Below are positions 53,953 through 61,004 of a DNA stretch of 61,004 nucleotides, in pieces. How positions within the stretch are numbered: position 1 is the first letter of the stretch; each line of letters starts with the position of its first letter. Both the position numbers and the translations under genes were made by a program. The stretch comes from Clostridiaceae bacterium. GTDB lineage: Bacteria; Bacillota; Clostridia; DSM-8532. Under the pieces are notes generated by a model, which saw nothing but the letters and a program-made list of their open reading frames with translations, made no database searches and was not told the origin of the DNA. Location: contig JAAYLX010000034.1 in NCBI GenBank assembly GCA_012521705.1, positions 1 to 61,004 on the forward strand, in the 5' to 3' direction.

Positions 53953-54690
53953 ATGCGCAGGGTTAATGTCTGGTACCTATACCATAGCGGTTTTGCCGTA
54001 GAAACAGAGGACTCAGTATTAATATTTGATTACTTCAAGAATGAATGTACCGGGAATCCTTGCCTGGCAAATGGAGTAATTAATCCGGAAGAACTGAAGG
54101 ATAAAAAGCATGTTTATGTTTTTGCATCCCACCGCCATCCGGACCACTTCAACCCTGTCGTTCTATCCTGGAAAGAAATCCTTCCCCAGGCTGAGTATTT
54201 TCTGTCCTATGACATACCAAAACAATACCATAAAAACGGCATTAATATAATAAGTCCAAATGAAACTTACCAAACCGGAAATATTGTGGTAAGAAGCTTT
54301 AAATCCACGGACGAAGGTGTTGCTTTCCTCCTTGACTTTAACGGGCTTTCAATTTACCACGCCGGGGATCTGAACTGGTGGCACTGGTTTGGAGAACCGG
54401 ACGACTGGAACAAAAACATGGAACACATGTATAAAAAGGAAATATCACTTATTAAGGATTATCCAATAGATATTGCCTTCCTTACGGCAGACCCGCGTCA
54501 GGAAGACGCAGAGCTTTGGGGAATAACCTACTTTTTGGAGAATGTGGATGTCAAGGTTGCCTTTCCTATGCATTTCTGGGACGATTACAGCATAATGCCC
54601 AGAATCAAAGATGCCGCCAAAGACAATCCGGTATTGTATAAAGTAATTACAATTGATTCAAGGGGACAGCACTTCAGTTTCCCATATTGA
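53953..54690 (+). CDS. Metallo-beta-lactamase fold hydrolase
   Basis: 245 residues from ATG at 53953, with AGGAGG eight bases upstream; an ATG two codons earlier is too close. Zinc motif ASHRHPDHFNP (HxHxDH) near residue 60, GLSIYHAGDLNWWHWFGEP, and AFPMHFWDDY (final histidine). It is UlaG-like but the substrate is unknown. No signal peptide, so cytosolic. Overlapping operon context with the apbE unit, 23 bases after the small membrane protein. Confidence 0.85.
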   Translation: MRRVNVWYLYHSGFAVETEDSVLIFDYFKNECTGNPCLANGVINPEELKDKKHVYVFASHRHPDHFNPVVLSWKEILPQAEYFLSYDIPKQYHKNGINIISPNETYQTGNIVVRSFKSTDEGVAFLLDFNGLSIYHAGDLNWWHWFGEPDDWNKNMEHMYKKEISLIKDYPIDIAFLTADPRQEDAELWGITYFLENVDVKVAFPMHFWDDYSIMPRIKDAAKDNPVLYKVITIDSRGQHFSFPY

Positions 54691-54696
54691 CACTAA

Positions 54697-54728
54697 AAAG
54701 GCCACATCAGCTGAACTGTGTGGCCTTT
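54697..54728. terminator. Terminator between convergent genes
   Basis: AAAGGCCACA and TGTGGCCTTT form a 10-base stem around a 12-base loop, serving both the hydrolase gene and proA. Confidence 0.7.
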
Positions 54729-54733
54729 GTTAA

Positions 54734-56026
54734 TTATATTTCAAAAGTTTTATCAATAGGCCTGTGAGTGAAGTTTCTTCTCCTTTCGGCGTAATCTGCA
54801 ACAATATGCCCGTCACCTATAACCTTGTATTTATAAGTTACAAGGCCATTAAGTCCAACCGGCCCCCTGGCATGGAGTTTGTTGGTGCTGATACCAACCT
54901 CGGCGCCAAATCCATACCTGAAACCATCGCTGAAACGTGTGGAGCAGTTGGCAAACACATTACCCGAATCAACGAAGTTCAGGAACTTTCTTATGTTCTC
55001 CTTATTCTCTGACACAATGACATCCGTATGTCCCGAACCGTATTTATTTATATGTTCAATTGCTTCATCAATGCTGCTTACAATCTTTATGGAAAGAATG
55101 TAATCAAGGTATTCGGTTCTCCAGTCCTCTTCTGTGGCAGGAATACACGGGATTATGGACCTTGTTTTTTCGCATCCCCTTATTTCAACATTCTTCTTGT
55201 CCAATTCTGCTTTTAACACTGGAAGTATGGAATAAGCCATGCTTTCATGGACCAGGAGAGTTTCAAGGGCGTTGCAAACCGATACATACTGTGTCTTTGA
55301 ATCAACTGCAATCTCTACTGCTTTTTTAATGTCTGCCCCATCATCTATATAACAATGGCAAATACCGTCTGCATGCCCCATTACGGGAATTCGTGAGTTC
55401 TCCATAATATGGCGGACAAATTCATTTGAGCCTCTTGGAATAATAAGGTCAATATATTGGTCCAGTTTTAACATTTCTGATACTTCTTCACGGTTATTAA
55501 GTATATTAATCCAGTTGTCCGGAATACCTGCTTCCTTTGTGGCAGATTGTATAGTATCAAAAAGCATTTGATTTGTCAGGGATGCCTCTCTCCCACCCTT
55601 TAAGATTACAGCATTACCGCTTTTAAGGCACAGGGTGGATATCTGAACCAAAGCATCTGGTCTTGACTCAAATATTATTCCAATAACTCCAATTGGACAG
55701 CTAACCCTGTATAACTCAAGTCCTGAGTCCAGTTCTGTTGACAACAGAGTTTTTCCTACAGGATCCTCAAGTTTGATAAGGCTTTGAATCCCATCCAGTA
55801 CACCGATTAACTTGCTCTCATCAAATTTAAGACGTTTTATGAGGGGATCGGCAAGTCCTTCTTTTATGCTTCTATCAATATCTTCATTATTGGCCTTGAA
55901 AATTGCTTCTCTGTTTTCATCCAGCCTTTTAGCTATCAAAGCTAAAGCTTCGTTTTTCATTTCAGTTGTAATTCCAAACAGTGCTATTGATGCCTGCTTT
56001 GCTTTTTGCGCCATTTTCTGAATCAT
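54734..56026 (-). CDS. proA: Gamma-glutamyl phosphate reductase
   Basis: 430 residues from ATG at 56026, with GGTGGGAG five bases upstream; the longer frame to 56137 lacks a ribosome site. Second step of proline synthesis (NADPH-dependent). Visible: ESRPDALVQISTLCLKSGNAVILKGG, IPVMGHADGICHCYID, the active-site cysteine in QYVSVCNALETLLVH, and FANCSTRFSDGFRYGFGAEVGIST. proB is not adjacent; proC lies at 26.8 kb. Confidence 0.97.
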   Translation of the reverse strand: MIQKMAQKAKQASIALFGITTEMKNEALALIAKRLDENREAIFKANNEDIDRSIKEGLADPLIKRLKFDESKLIGVLDGIQSLIKLEDPVGKTLLSTELDSGLELYRVSCPIGVIGIIFESRPDALVQISTLCLKSGNAVILKGGREASLTNQMLFDTIQSATKEAGIPDNWINILNNREEVSEMLKLDQYIDLIIPRGSNEFVRHIMENSRIPVMGHADGICHCYIDDGADIKKAVEIAVDSKTQYVSVCNALETLLVHESMAYSILPVLKAELDKKNVEIRGCEKTRSIIPCIPATEEDWRTEYLDYILSIKIVSSIDEAIEHINKYGSGHTDVIVSENKENIRKFLNFVDSGNVFANCSTRFSDGFRYGFGAEVGISTNKLHARGPVGLNGLVTYKYKVIGDGHIVADYAERRRNFTHRPIDKTFEI

Positions 56027-56337
56027 AATATCTCCCACCTTACATAGGTCAAATATTATATTGTTACATAGTATAACATTAAATAATTTATATTCAAAGT
56101 AAAACCCTAAAAGTGTTTGATCTTGCTGATTATCCATCTGTTCATTTTAAGAAACCCCTATGATTTAGTTAATTTATTATAATCATAATTTAACTCGCCG
56201 CAACAATTGCTTTATTGACTGAACTTTTGCAATTATCCCGAAATACGCCTTGATTTTTATAATTCCTTGACGGATGATGTATTAAGCTATTAATATATAA
56301 TCTGTATGAATTTTGAACTGAATGAGAGGTAAGGTAT

Positions 56338-57930
56338 TTGGCTACCGATAACGTGCTGAAAAAAGAAATAGAACGCAGAAGAACGTTTGCTATTATATCC
56401 CACCCGGATGCCGGTAAAACAACCTTAACAGAAAAATTACTGCTCTACGGGGGCGCCATTCACATGGCGGGTTCTGTAAAAGCGAGAAAAACTGCCAGAC
56501 ACGCAGTTTCCGACTGGATGGAAATAGAAAAACAACGTGGTATTTCAGTTACATCCAGTGTAATGCAGTTTAATTATGATGGTTATTGTATAAATATTCT
56601 TGATACCCCTGGACACCAGGACTTCAGTGAGGACACCTATCGTACCCTTATGGCAGCAGACAGCGCAGTTATGCTTATTGACGGAGCCAAGGGTGTTGAG
56701 GCCCAGACTATAAAGTTGTTCCATGTCTGTAAAATGCGTGGCATACCTATTTTTACCTTTGTAAACAAAATGGACAGGGCCAGCAAGGATCCTTTTGCAT
56801 TAATGCAGGAAATTGAGGATGTGCTGGGAATAAAGTCTTATCCTATGAATTGGCCAATAGGAACCGATGGGGATTTCAAAGGAGTATATAACAGACAGTT
56901 GAAACAGATCGAACTGTTCACCAATGACAACACCCACGGTCAGGCAATTGTACAATCCACAAAAGCAAATGTGGAAGACCCTGTATTCAAGGATCTCTTG
57001 GGAGAACCCTATTATTCAAGACTTGTTGAAGAAATTGAGCTTTTGAATATTGCCGGTGATGAATTTGACTTAAATGACGTACTCAAGGGACAACTGACTC
57101 CCATATTCTTTGGAAGTGCCATGACCAACTTCGGGGTAGAACCATTCCTGAAAGAGTTCTTAAAGCTCTCCCCCTGTCCCGGAATTCAGGAATTTGACGA
57201 AAGAGTCATAGAGCCTGATACTGATGAATTTAGTGGCTTTGTATTCAAGATTCAGGCTAATATTAACCCGAATCACCGTGACAGAATAGCGTTCATCAGG
57301 ATATGCTCCGGTACTTTTAAACGCGGCATGGAGGTAATTCACAGCGGAAGCGGAAAACCTGTCCGTCTTTCCCAGCCTCAGCAGTTTATGGCCCAGGAGC
57401 GTGACATTGTGGAAGAGGCTTTCCCAGGAGATATAATTGGGCTTTTTGATCCTGGTATTTTCAGAATCGGTGACACCTTGTCAAGTAAAGGCAATCTGAC
57501 CTTTTCGGGTATTCCTTCCTTCCCTGCCGAACACTTTGCAAGGGTTGCTGCAAAAGATACCATGAAGCGTAAGCAGTTCCTTAAAGGAATAACCCAATTG
57601 GCTCAGGAAGGGGCTATACAGGTATTCAAGGAACCGGATATAGGTATAGAAGAGTTTATAATTGGTGCTGTTGGTGTGCTTCAGTTTGAAGTATTGGAAT
57701 ACAGGCTGAAAAACGAATACAATGTTGATTTGAAACTCAATAACCTGAATTACAGATTTGCCCGCTGGATTAGTGAAATCAAGGGTGTTCCCAAGGACCT
57801 TAATGTAACTTCATCAACAAGGCTGGTATTAGACTCAAGAGGCAATTATGTACTGTTGTTTGAAAACGAATGGTCCATCGGATGGGCCATTGAAAGAAAT
57901 GAAGGCCTTGTACTAAGCGATATCAGGTAA
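56338..57930 (+). CDS. prfC: Peptide chain release factor 3
   Basis: 530 residues, TTG start with GAGAGGTAAGG upstream. GTPase that recycles RF1/RF2. G1 SHPDAGKTTLTEKLL, switch KQRGISVTSSV, G3 DTPGHQDFSED, G4 NKMDR. Domain II (IAFIRICSGTFKRGMEV) and C-terminal RF3 domain (QFLKGITQLAQEGAIQVF) follow. Own terminator. Confidence 0.97.
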   Translation: MATDNVLKKEIERRRTFAIISHPDAGKTTLTEKLLLYGGAIHMAGSVKARKTARHAVSDWMEIEKQRGISVTSSVMQFNYDGYCINILDTPGHQDFSEDTYRTLMAADSAVMLIDGAKGVEAQTIKLFHVCKMRGIPIFTFVNKMDRASKDPFALMQEIEDVLGIKSYPMNWPIGTDGDFKGVYNRQLKQIELFTNDNTHGQAIVQSTKANVEDPVFKDLLGEPYYSRLVEEIELLNIAGDEFDLNDVLKGQLTPIFFGSAMTNFGVEPFLKEFLKLSPCPGIQEFDERVIEPDTDEFSGFVFKIQANINPNHRDRIAFIRICSGTFKRGMEVIHSGSGKPVRLSQPQQFMAQERDIVEEAFPGDIIGLFDPGIFRIGDTLSSKGNLTFSGIPSFPAEHFARVAAKDTMKRKQFLKGITQLAQEGAIQVFKEPDIGIEEFIIGAVGVLQFEVLEYRLKNEYNVDLKLNNLNYRFARWISEIKGVPKDLNVTSSTRLVLDSRGNYVLLFENEWSIGWAIERNEGLVLSDIR

Positions 57931-57943
57931 TAATTCTAATATT

Positions 57944-57982
57944 AAAGGCTGTCGTGAAATTTTCTTCATGACAGCCTTTTTT
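57944..57982 (+). terminator. Terminator after prfC
   Basis: AAAGGCTGTCGTGAA and TTCATGACAGCCTTTTTT form a long stem with a T run. Confidence 0.88.
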
Positions 57983-58058
57983 ATGCATAATCAAAATCAG
58001 TATTTTGAAGCGACCATGCTTTTAAATAATGAAATAAATTATTGAATGAATAATTAAA

Positions 58059-58493
58059 CTATAAGCTGTAAATCTTAGCGGAATCAATTATCTCAATTCC
58101 GGCTTTCTGCAGTAACTCTACTGCCTTGTTGTACTCCTCGACTCTGAGTATTACCATCGCCTTTCCTTTTTCTATATTTCCAATAAAGGCGTACATATAT
58201 TCAATGCCAATATTGTTCCGGTGCAGGCATTCCAGAGTTTCAAACAATCCACCCGGCCTGTCGGGAACACTAACAGCAATAACATTGTTGGTCTTTACTG
58301 AAAAACCATTGTTCTTCAAAATCTCAACTGTTTGCTCCGGATTGTTTACTATTATCCTCAGGATGCCGTACTCAGTTGTGTCGGCAATGGATAATGCCTT
58401 TATATCTATGTTATTTTCACCCAAAATACGTGATACCTCGGCTAATCTTCCCAATTTATTCTCAAGAAACACAGATACTTGTTTTACCAGCAT
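58059..58493 (-). CDS. Tandem ACT-domain protein
   Basis: 144 residues made of two ACT domains: VKQVSVFLENKLGRLAEVSRILGENNIDIKALSIADT (1-70) and NVIAVSVPDRPGGLFETLECLHRNNIGIEYMYAF (about 73-144). These bind amino acids and regulate an unknown partner; a role near branched-chain amino acid control is common for such stand-alone proteins. The gene is on its own. Confidence 0.88.
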   Translation of the reverse strand: MLVKQVSVFLENKLGRLAEVSRILGENNIDIKALSIADTTEYGILRIIVNNPEQTVEILKNNGFSVKTNNVIAVSVPDRPGGLFETLECLHRNNIGIEYMYAFIGNIEKGKAMVILRVEEYNKAVELLQKAGIEIIDSAKIYSL

Positions 58494-58555
58494 AATATCA
58501 CCTCAAATCTATCTTATGCTATGTATTTTACCACAAGTACCCGTATGAAAAACAT

Positions 58556-58846
58556 TTATTGAGGTATCAGAAGTTCCTGTCCTTCGTAAATGTAGCTGTT
58601 TTCAAGGTTATTCAGTTTTTTAATCTTATAAATCACAACCCTCGGATCACTCTCGCTATCTAATCTGAGAGCAATTTCCCAAAGGGTGTCCCCTTTTTGG
58701 ACGGTAATCTTTTTATAGCTTTCGAAGGACTCATTTGATGTCGCTTCTACTGTGATAATAAGTCCGGCAAATATCGAAATCATTAAAAATAATGTAATTA
58801 GAGTCGCAAAACGTCTTTTGTTTTTTAAAACATACCTTCTCTTCAT
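58556..58846 (-). CDS. yneA: LysM-containing cell division suppressor YneA-like
   Basis: 96 residues from ATG at 58846, with GGAGG eight bases upstream; a longer ATG start at 58867 lacks one. One membrane helix (FATLITLFLMISIFAGLIITV), then a LysM domain (ITVQKGDTLWEIALRLDSESDPRVVIYKIKKLNN...IYEGQELLIP). It is divergent from lexA behind shared LexA boxes, as in Bacillus, where YneA halts septum formation during DNA damage. Confidence 0.9.
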   Translation of the reverse strand: MKRRYVLKNKRRFATLITLFLMISIFAGLIITVEATSNESFESYKKITVQKGDTLWEIALRLDSESDPRVVIYKIKKLNNLENSYIYEGQELLIPQ

Positions 58847-58860
58847 ACCATATTCCTCCA

Positions 58861-58874
58861 AGAACATTTGTTCT
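58861..58874. promoter_or_regulatory. LexA box 1
   Basis: AGAACATTTGTTCT, a perfect palindrome matching the Gram-positive LexA pattern GAAC-N4-GTTC, next to yneA. Confidence 0.9.
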
Positions 58875-58890
58875 TTTAATTATATATTAA

Positions 58891-58904
58891 CGAACGCTTG
58901 TTCT
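58891..58904. promoter_or_regulatory. LexA box 2
   Basis: CGAACGCTTGTTCT, GAAC-N4-GTTC in full. Confidence 0.9.
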
Positions 58905-58919
58905 TTTGTCAAGTATTGC

Positions 58920-58933
58920 CGAACATTTGTTTG
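58920..58933. promoter_or_regulatory. LexA box 3 (one mismatch)
   Basis: CGAACATTTGTTTG, the second arm reads GTTT. It overlaps the lexA -35 box. Confidence 0.7.
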
Positions 58934-58959
58934 ACAAAAATTATTCTGGTGGATATAAT
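58931..58959 (+). promoter_or_regulatory. lexA promoter
   Basis: TTGACA (58931-58936), 17-base spacer, TATAAT (58954-58959), a perfect consensus. Confidence 0.85.
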
Positions 58960-59027
58960 TGTTATATAAGAAGTCTTTTAAGGCAGTCTCAGGGAAAAAA
59001 ATAATTTAATATGTGGAGGATAGTTTC

Positions 59028-59654
59028 GTGAGACAACGTGATAATGACAGACAACAAATGATTCTGGATTTTCTGAACAGATATCAGATGGAAAAAGGTT
59101 ATCCCCCCTCTATCAGGGAGATTTGCAAAGCAGTTGGCTTTAAATCTACTTCCACAGTACATTCCTATATTAAAAAGCTTGAAGAAGAAGGCCACATTTC
59201 AAAAGACGCCACAAAACCAAGAGCCTTAAAAGTTTTGCAGTCAGACAAGAAAAACCTTGAAGGTTATATCGCCCATCAGGAAATTGACAATATACCCGTA
59301 CTTGGCAAGATAACAGCAGGAGCGCCTATTTTGGCTGTTGAAAATATAGAAGATACTTTCCCTGTTCCTGTCCAGTACCTTGGTAATTCCACATCCTTCA
59401 TGCTTAAGGTTCGTGGTGACAGTATGATAAATGCAGGTATTTTGGATGGGGACTATATCATAGTAAGACAGCAGAATACCGCAATAAACGGCGATATTGT
59501 GGTTGCTCTGATAGATGACGAAGCTACGGTAAAGACTTTCTATAAGGAAACCGACCATTACCGTCTTCAGCCGGAGAACCCTGATTATGAGCCGATTATT
59601 GTTAAGGACCTTCTCATACTTGGCAAAGTAATAGGCCTGTTCAGAAAGTATTGA
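59028..59654 (+). CDS. lexA: LexA repressor
   Basis: 208 residues from GTG at 59028, with GGAGG eight bases upstream. Represses the SOS genes. N-terminal winged helix ([30 protein letters not shown]), the cleavage site A97-G98 in ITAGAPI, catalytic S132 (RGDSM) and K169 (DDEATVKT). It should autoregulate through the three boxes upstream. Confidence 0.97.
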   Translation: MRQRDNDRQQMILDFLNRYQMEKGYPPSIREICKAVGFKSTSTVHSYIKKLEEEGHISKDATKPRALKVLQSDKKNLEGYIAHQEIDNIPVLGKITAGAPILAVENIEDTFPVPVQYLGNSTSFMLKVRGDSMINAGILDGDYIIVRQQNTAINGDIVVALIDDEATVKTFYKETDHYRLQPENPDYEPIIVKDLLILGKVIGLFRKY

Positions 59655-59678
59655 AATGAGTTGCAAAGGGGTATAGGA

Positions 59679-59738
59679 GTAAAAGAGTATAAGAGTAAGA
59701 ATAAAGAGTATAAGTGTAAAAGAGTATATTAGTATTTG
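59679..59738 (+). repeat. Short AG/TA-rich tandem-like repeat after lexA
   Basis: Imperfect copies of AAAGAGTATAAGAGTA-like units (AAAAGAGTATAAGAGTAAG, AAAGAGTATAAGTGTA, AAAAGAGTATATTAGTA) repeated about three times. Non-coding; lies just before the terminator. Confidence 0.5.
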
Positions 59739-59770
59739 AGCTTACGGGCTATTATCCTGTAAGCTTTTTA
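59739..59770 (+). terminator. Terminator after lexA
   Basis: AGCTTACGGG and CCTGTAAGCT form a 10-base stem with one G-T pair, followed by TTTTATTAT-type sequence. Confidence 0.65.
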
Positions 59771-59797
59771 TTATTTATTCATCCAAATATGAAACAA

Positions 59798-60286
59798 CTA
59801 AATATCTGCATATATAATTTTATTTCCGTTGTTCTCAATTACTCTGATCAGGTCGTCAAAAGAGATTATTATTGTTGAAGTGTTGTCATTGGGGTGAACC
59901 CCTAAGTTATCCTTACCTCTTAAATCCTTATCTATAATTACTTTTACCTGAGCCTGAACGTCGTTAATTATCCCCATTGGTGAGACAGACCCTTTTTCAA
60001 GGCCAAGGTATTTATTGAGCCTCTGCTCTGAAGCAAAGCTCAGATGTCTGCTGCCTATCTGAGCCCTGAGATTTCTTAAATCGGCTTTTTTATCCTTCCT
60101 CAATACTACCAGAAAATGTTCTGTGCCCTTGTCATCCCTCAGGAAAAGGTTTTTTGGGATTTCATACTTATCAAATATTCCAAGCTTTTCTATATCTTCG
60201 ATTGTATTAACTGCTTCGTGATTTATGATTTCATAGATGATATTTAATTCGTTAAGTTTATCATATACTTTTTGCTTCTTATCCAC
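59798..60286 (-). CDS. proX: Prolyl-tRNA deacylase ProX (YbaK/EbsC fold)
   Basis: 162 residues from GTG at 60286, chosen because GAGGGG stands five bases upstream and ProX proteins begin at this point (VYDKLNELNIIYEIINHEAV). It hydrolyses alanyl-tRNA-Pro or similar misacylated tRNA. Visible: LFLRDDKGTEHFLVVLRKDKKADL, SPMGIINDVQAQVKVIID, GVHPNDNTSTIIIS. The frame extends upstream to 60334 but without a ribosome site. Confidence 0.9.
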   Translation of the reverse strand: MDKKQKVYDKLNELNIIYEIINHEAVNTIEDIEKLGIFDKYEIPKNLFLRDDKGTEHFLVVLRKDKKADLRNLRAQIGSRHLSFASEQRLNKYLGLEKGSVSPMGIINDVQAQVKVIIDKDLRGKDNLGVHPNDNTSTIIISFDDLIRVIENNGNKIIYADI

Positions 60287-60314
60287 TTTTCCCCTCACAA
60301 TGTCATTACGAAAT

Positions 60315-60824
60315 TCAATCATGCTTATTATCAAGTATTTTTTGCATTATTACAATATCAAGGGATCTGCCAAATTTAATTCCAACTTCCTTAAGAGCTC
60401 CGCAAATGATGTAGCCGTTTCTCTCAAAAAGCTTAATACTTGCAACATTTTCGCCGCATATTGTGGCAATCAGCGAATGTATACCATTATTGACAGCGTG
60501 TTGCTCCATTTTTTCAAGAACTATCTTTCCAATGCCTTTTCCTGTATATTCGGGTTTTAAATAAATTGAAATCTCAGCAGTTATCCGATAGGCCTGGCGT
60601 TTCTTGTATGGTGCCAGAAAAGCATAGCCACAGAAATCCTCATTGTCCAAAACTGCAAGAGTAGTATATATATCGCTTTCCTCCTGAAAAAGCAGTGTTG
60701 CCATCTCTTCGGGAGTAAAAACTTCAGTATGGAAAGTTACTGTAGTATTGGTAACAAAATAATTGTATAATTCGGTTGCTTCTTCAAGGTGTTTTTTCTC
60801 CAATGGTTTTAATACTATATTCAT
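60315..60824 (-). CDS. GNAT acetyltransferase (phosphinothricin/L-amino-acid type)
   Basis: 169 residues. Acetyl-CoA fold with YAFLAPYKKRQAYRITAEISIYLKPEYTGKGIGKIVLEKM (Q/RxxGxG/A loop) and ASIKLFERNGYIICGALKEVGIKFGRSLDIVIMQK. It resembles PAT/MnaT-like N-acetyltransferases; amino acids or toxic analogues are candidate substrates. AGGAAG precedes the ATG. Confidence 0.88.
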   Translation of the reverse strand: MNIVLKPLEKKHLEEATELYNYFVTNTTVTFHTEVFTPEEMATLLFQEESDIYTTLAVLDNEDFCGYAFLAPYKKRQAYRITAEISIYLKPEYTGKGIGKIVLEKMEQHAVNNGIHSLIATICGENVASIKLFERNGYIICGALKEVGIKFGRSLDIVIMQKILDNKHD

Positions 60825-61004
60825 ACATCTTCCTGCCCATTTTCTGTAAGTATTTTTTTTAGATTATTACTATTTTAAACCTTCCTTGTACAATTATTTT
60901 GTATTAAATCAGTGACCAAAGCCACTGTTCGACCCATTAAAAGTCATAGTTAACATAACACTTCAAATTTTATTCTTTTCCAAACATCAAGCACATCATC
61001 CGGC

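Noticed and set aside
60825-61004. Right edge after the GNAT gene
   Set aside because: No gene, RNA or clear promoter could be supported in the last 180 bases.

Overview
The window looks like a chromosomal segment of an anaerobic, spore-forming, low-to-mid GC Gram-positive bacterium of the Clostridia. The reasons are a complete late-sporulation sigma factor SigK, an [FeFe] hydrogenase, an IspH-ribosomal protein S1 fusion (a known clostridial arrangement), rubrerythrin, Fe-S assembly by IscS/IscU, LexA/YneA with Gram-positive LexA boxes, and many strong AGGAGG ribosome sites with GTG or TTG starts. A relative of Acetivibrio (Clostridium) thermocellum would fit, but that is inference. There are no insertion sequences, CRISPR arrays, rRNA or prophage genes. 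Two tRNAs (Arg-TCT, Ala-GGC) are present.

Layout. 0-3.3 kb: two consecutive ATP-grasp genes, the second carrying a catalytically complete RNase HI domain, behind galE. 3.5-7.2 kb: tRNA-Arg, feoAB with a divergent DtxR-type regulator and two palindromes between them, and ogt. 7.3-13 kb: a family-8 glycosyltransferase, a PAS-PAS-GGDEF*-EAL-PilZ protein, rubrerythrin and a PfkB sugar kinase. 13-20.3 kb: a lipoprotein, a short-chain dehydrogenase with a stop at codon 2 of its natural frame, a gene remnant, and a damaged lactate-use operon (lldR, 5'-truncated lctP, an EtfB/EtfA chimera, intact lactate-dehydrogenase-type flavoprotein). 20.5-24.3 kb: tRNA-Ala and a 1146-residue hydrogenase fused to a GltD-like NAD(P)H module, with a Rex-like operator upstream. 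24.4-36 kb: housekeeping genes on the minus strand (tyrA, nudF, proC, ruvB, ruvA, a 56-residue coiled-coil gene, cheR, ispH-rpsA, plsC, cmk, a HutP-family gene, a BaiN-type flavoprotein). 36-46 kb: RpiR regulator, sigK, AI-2E-type permease, thpR, iscU, iscS, mscL, LCP protein, sodium-pump decarboxylase beta and a tiny gamma subunit, bioY with a BirA operator. 46-47.5 kb: two divergent genes for carboxypeptidase-regulatory-like repeat proteins. 47.6-54.7 kb: a cluster that matches the flavin-based extracellular electron transfer locus of Listeria (eetA, eetB, ndh2, dmkB, a small redox-type lipoprotein, apbE) plus a membrane protein and a metallo-hydrolase. 54.7-61 kb: proA, prfC, a tandem ACT protein, yneA/lexA, ProX deacylase and a GNAT acetyltransferase.

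The most notable system is the extracellular electron transfer cluster: a membrane NADH dehydrogenase would reduce a quinone made with the DmkB prenyl chain, and ApbE would flavinylate an exported lipoprotein that passes electrons on. A strong promoter and a 10-bp-arm inverted repeat precede it. Next in interest are the EtfB/EtfA chimera with the truncated permease, and the RNase HI-ATP-grasp fusion. All family calls were made by reading motifs; no database search was run.
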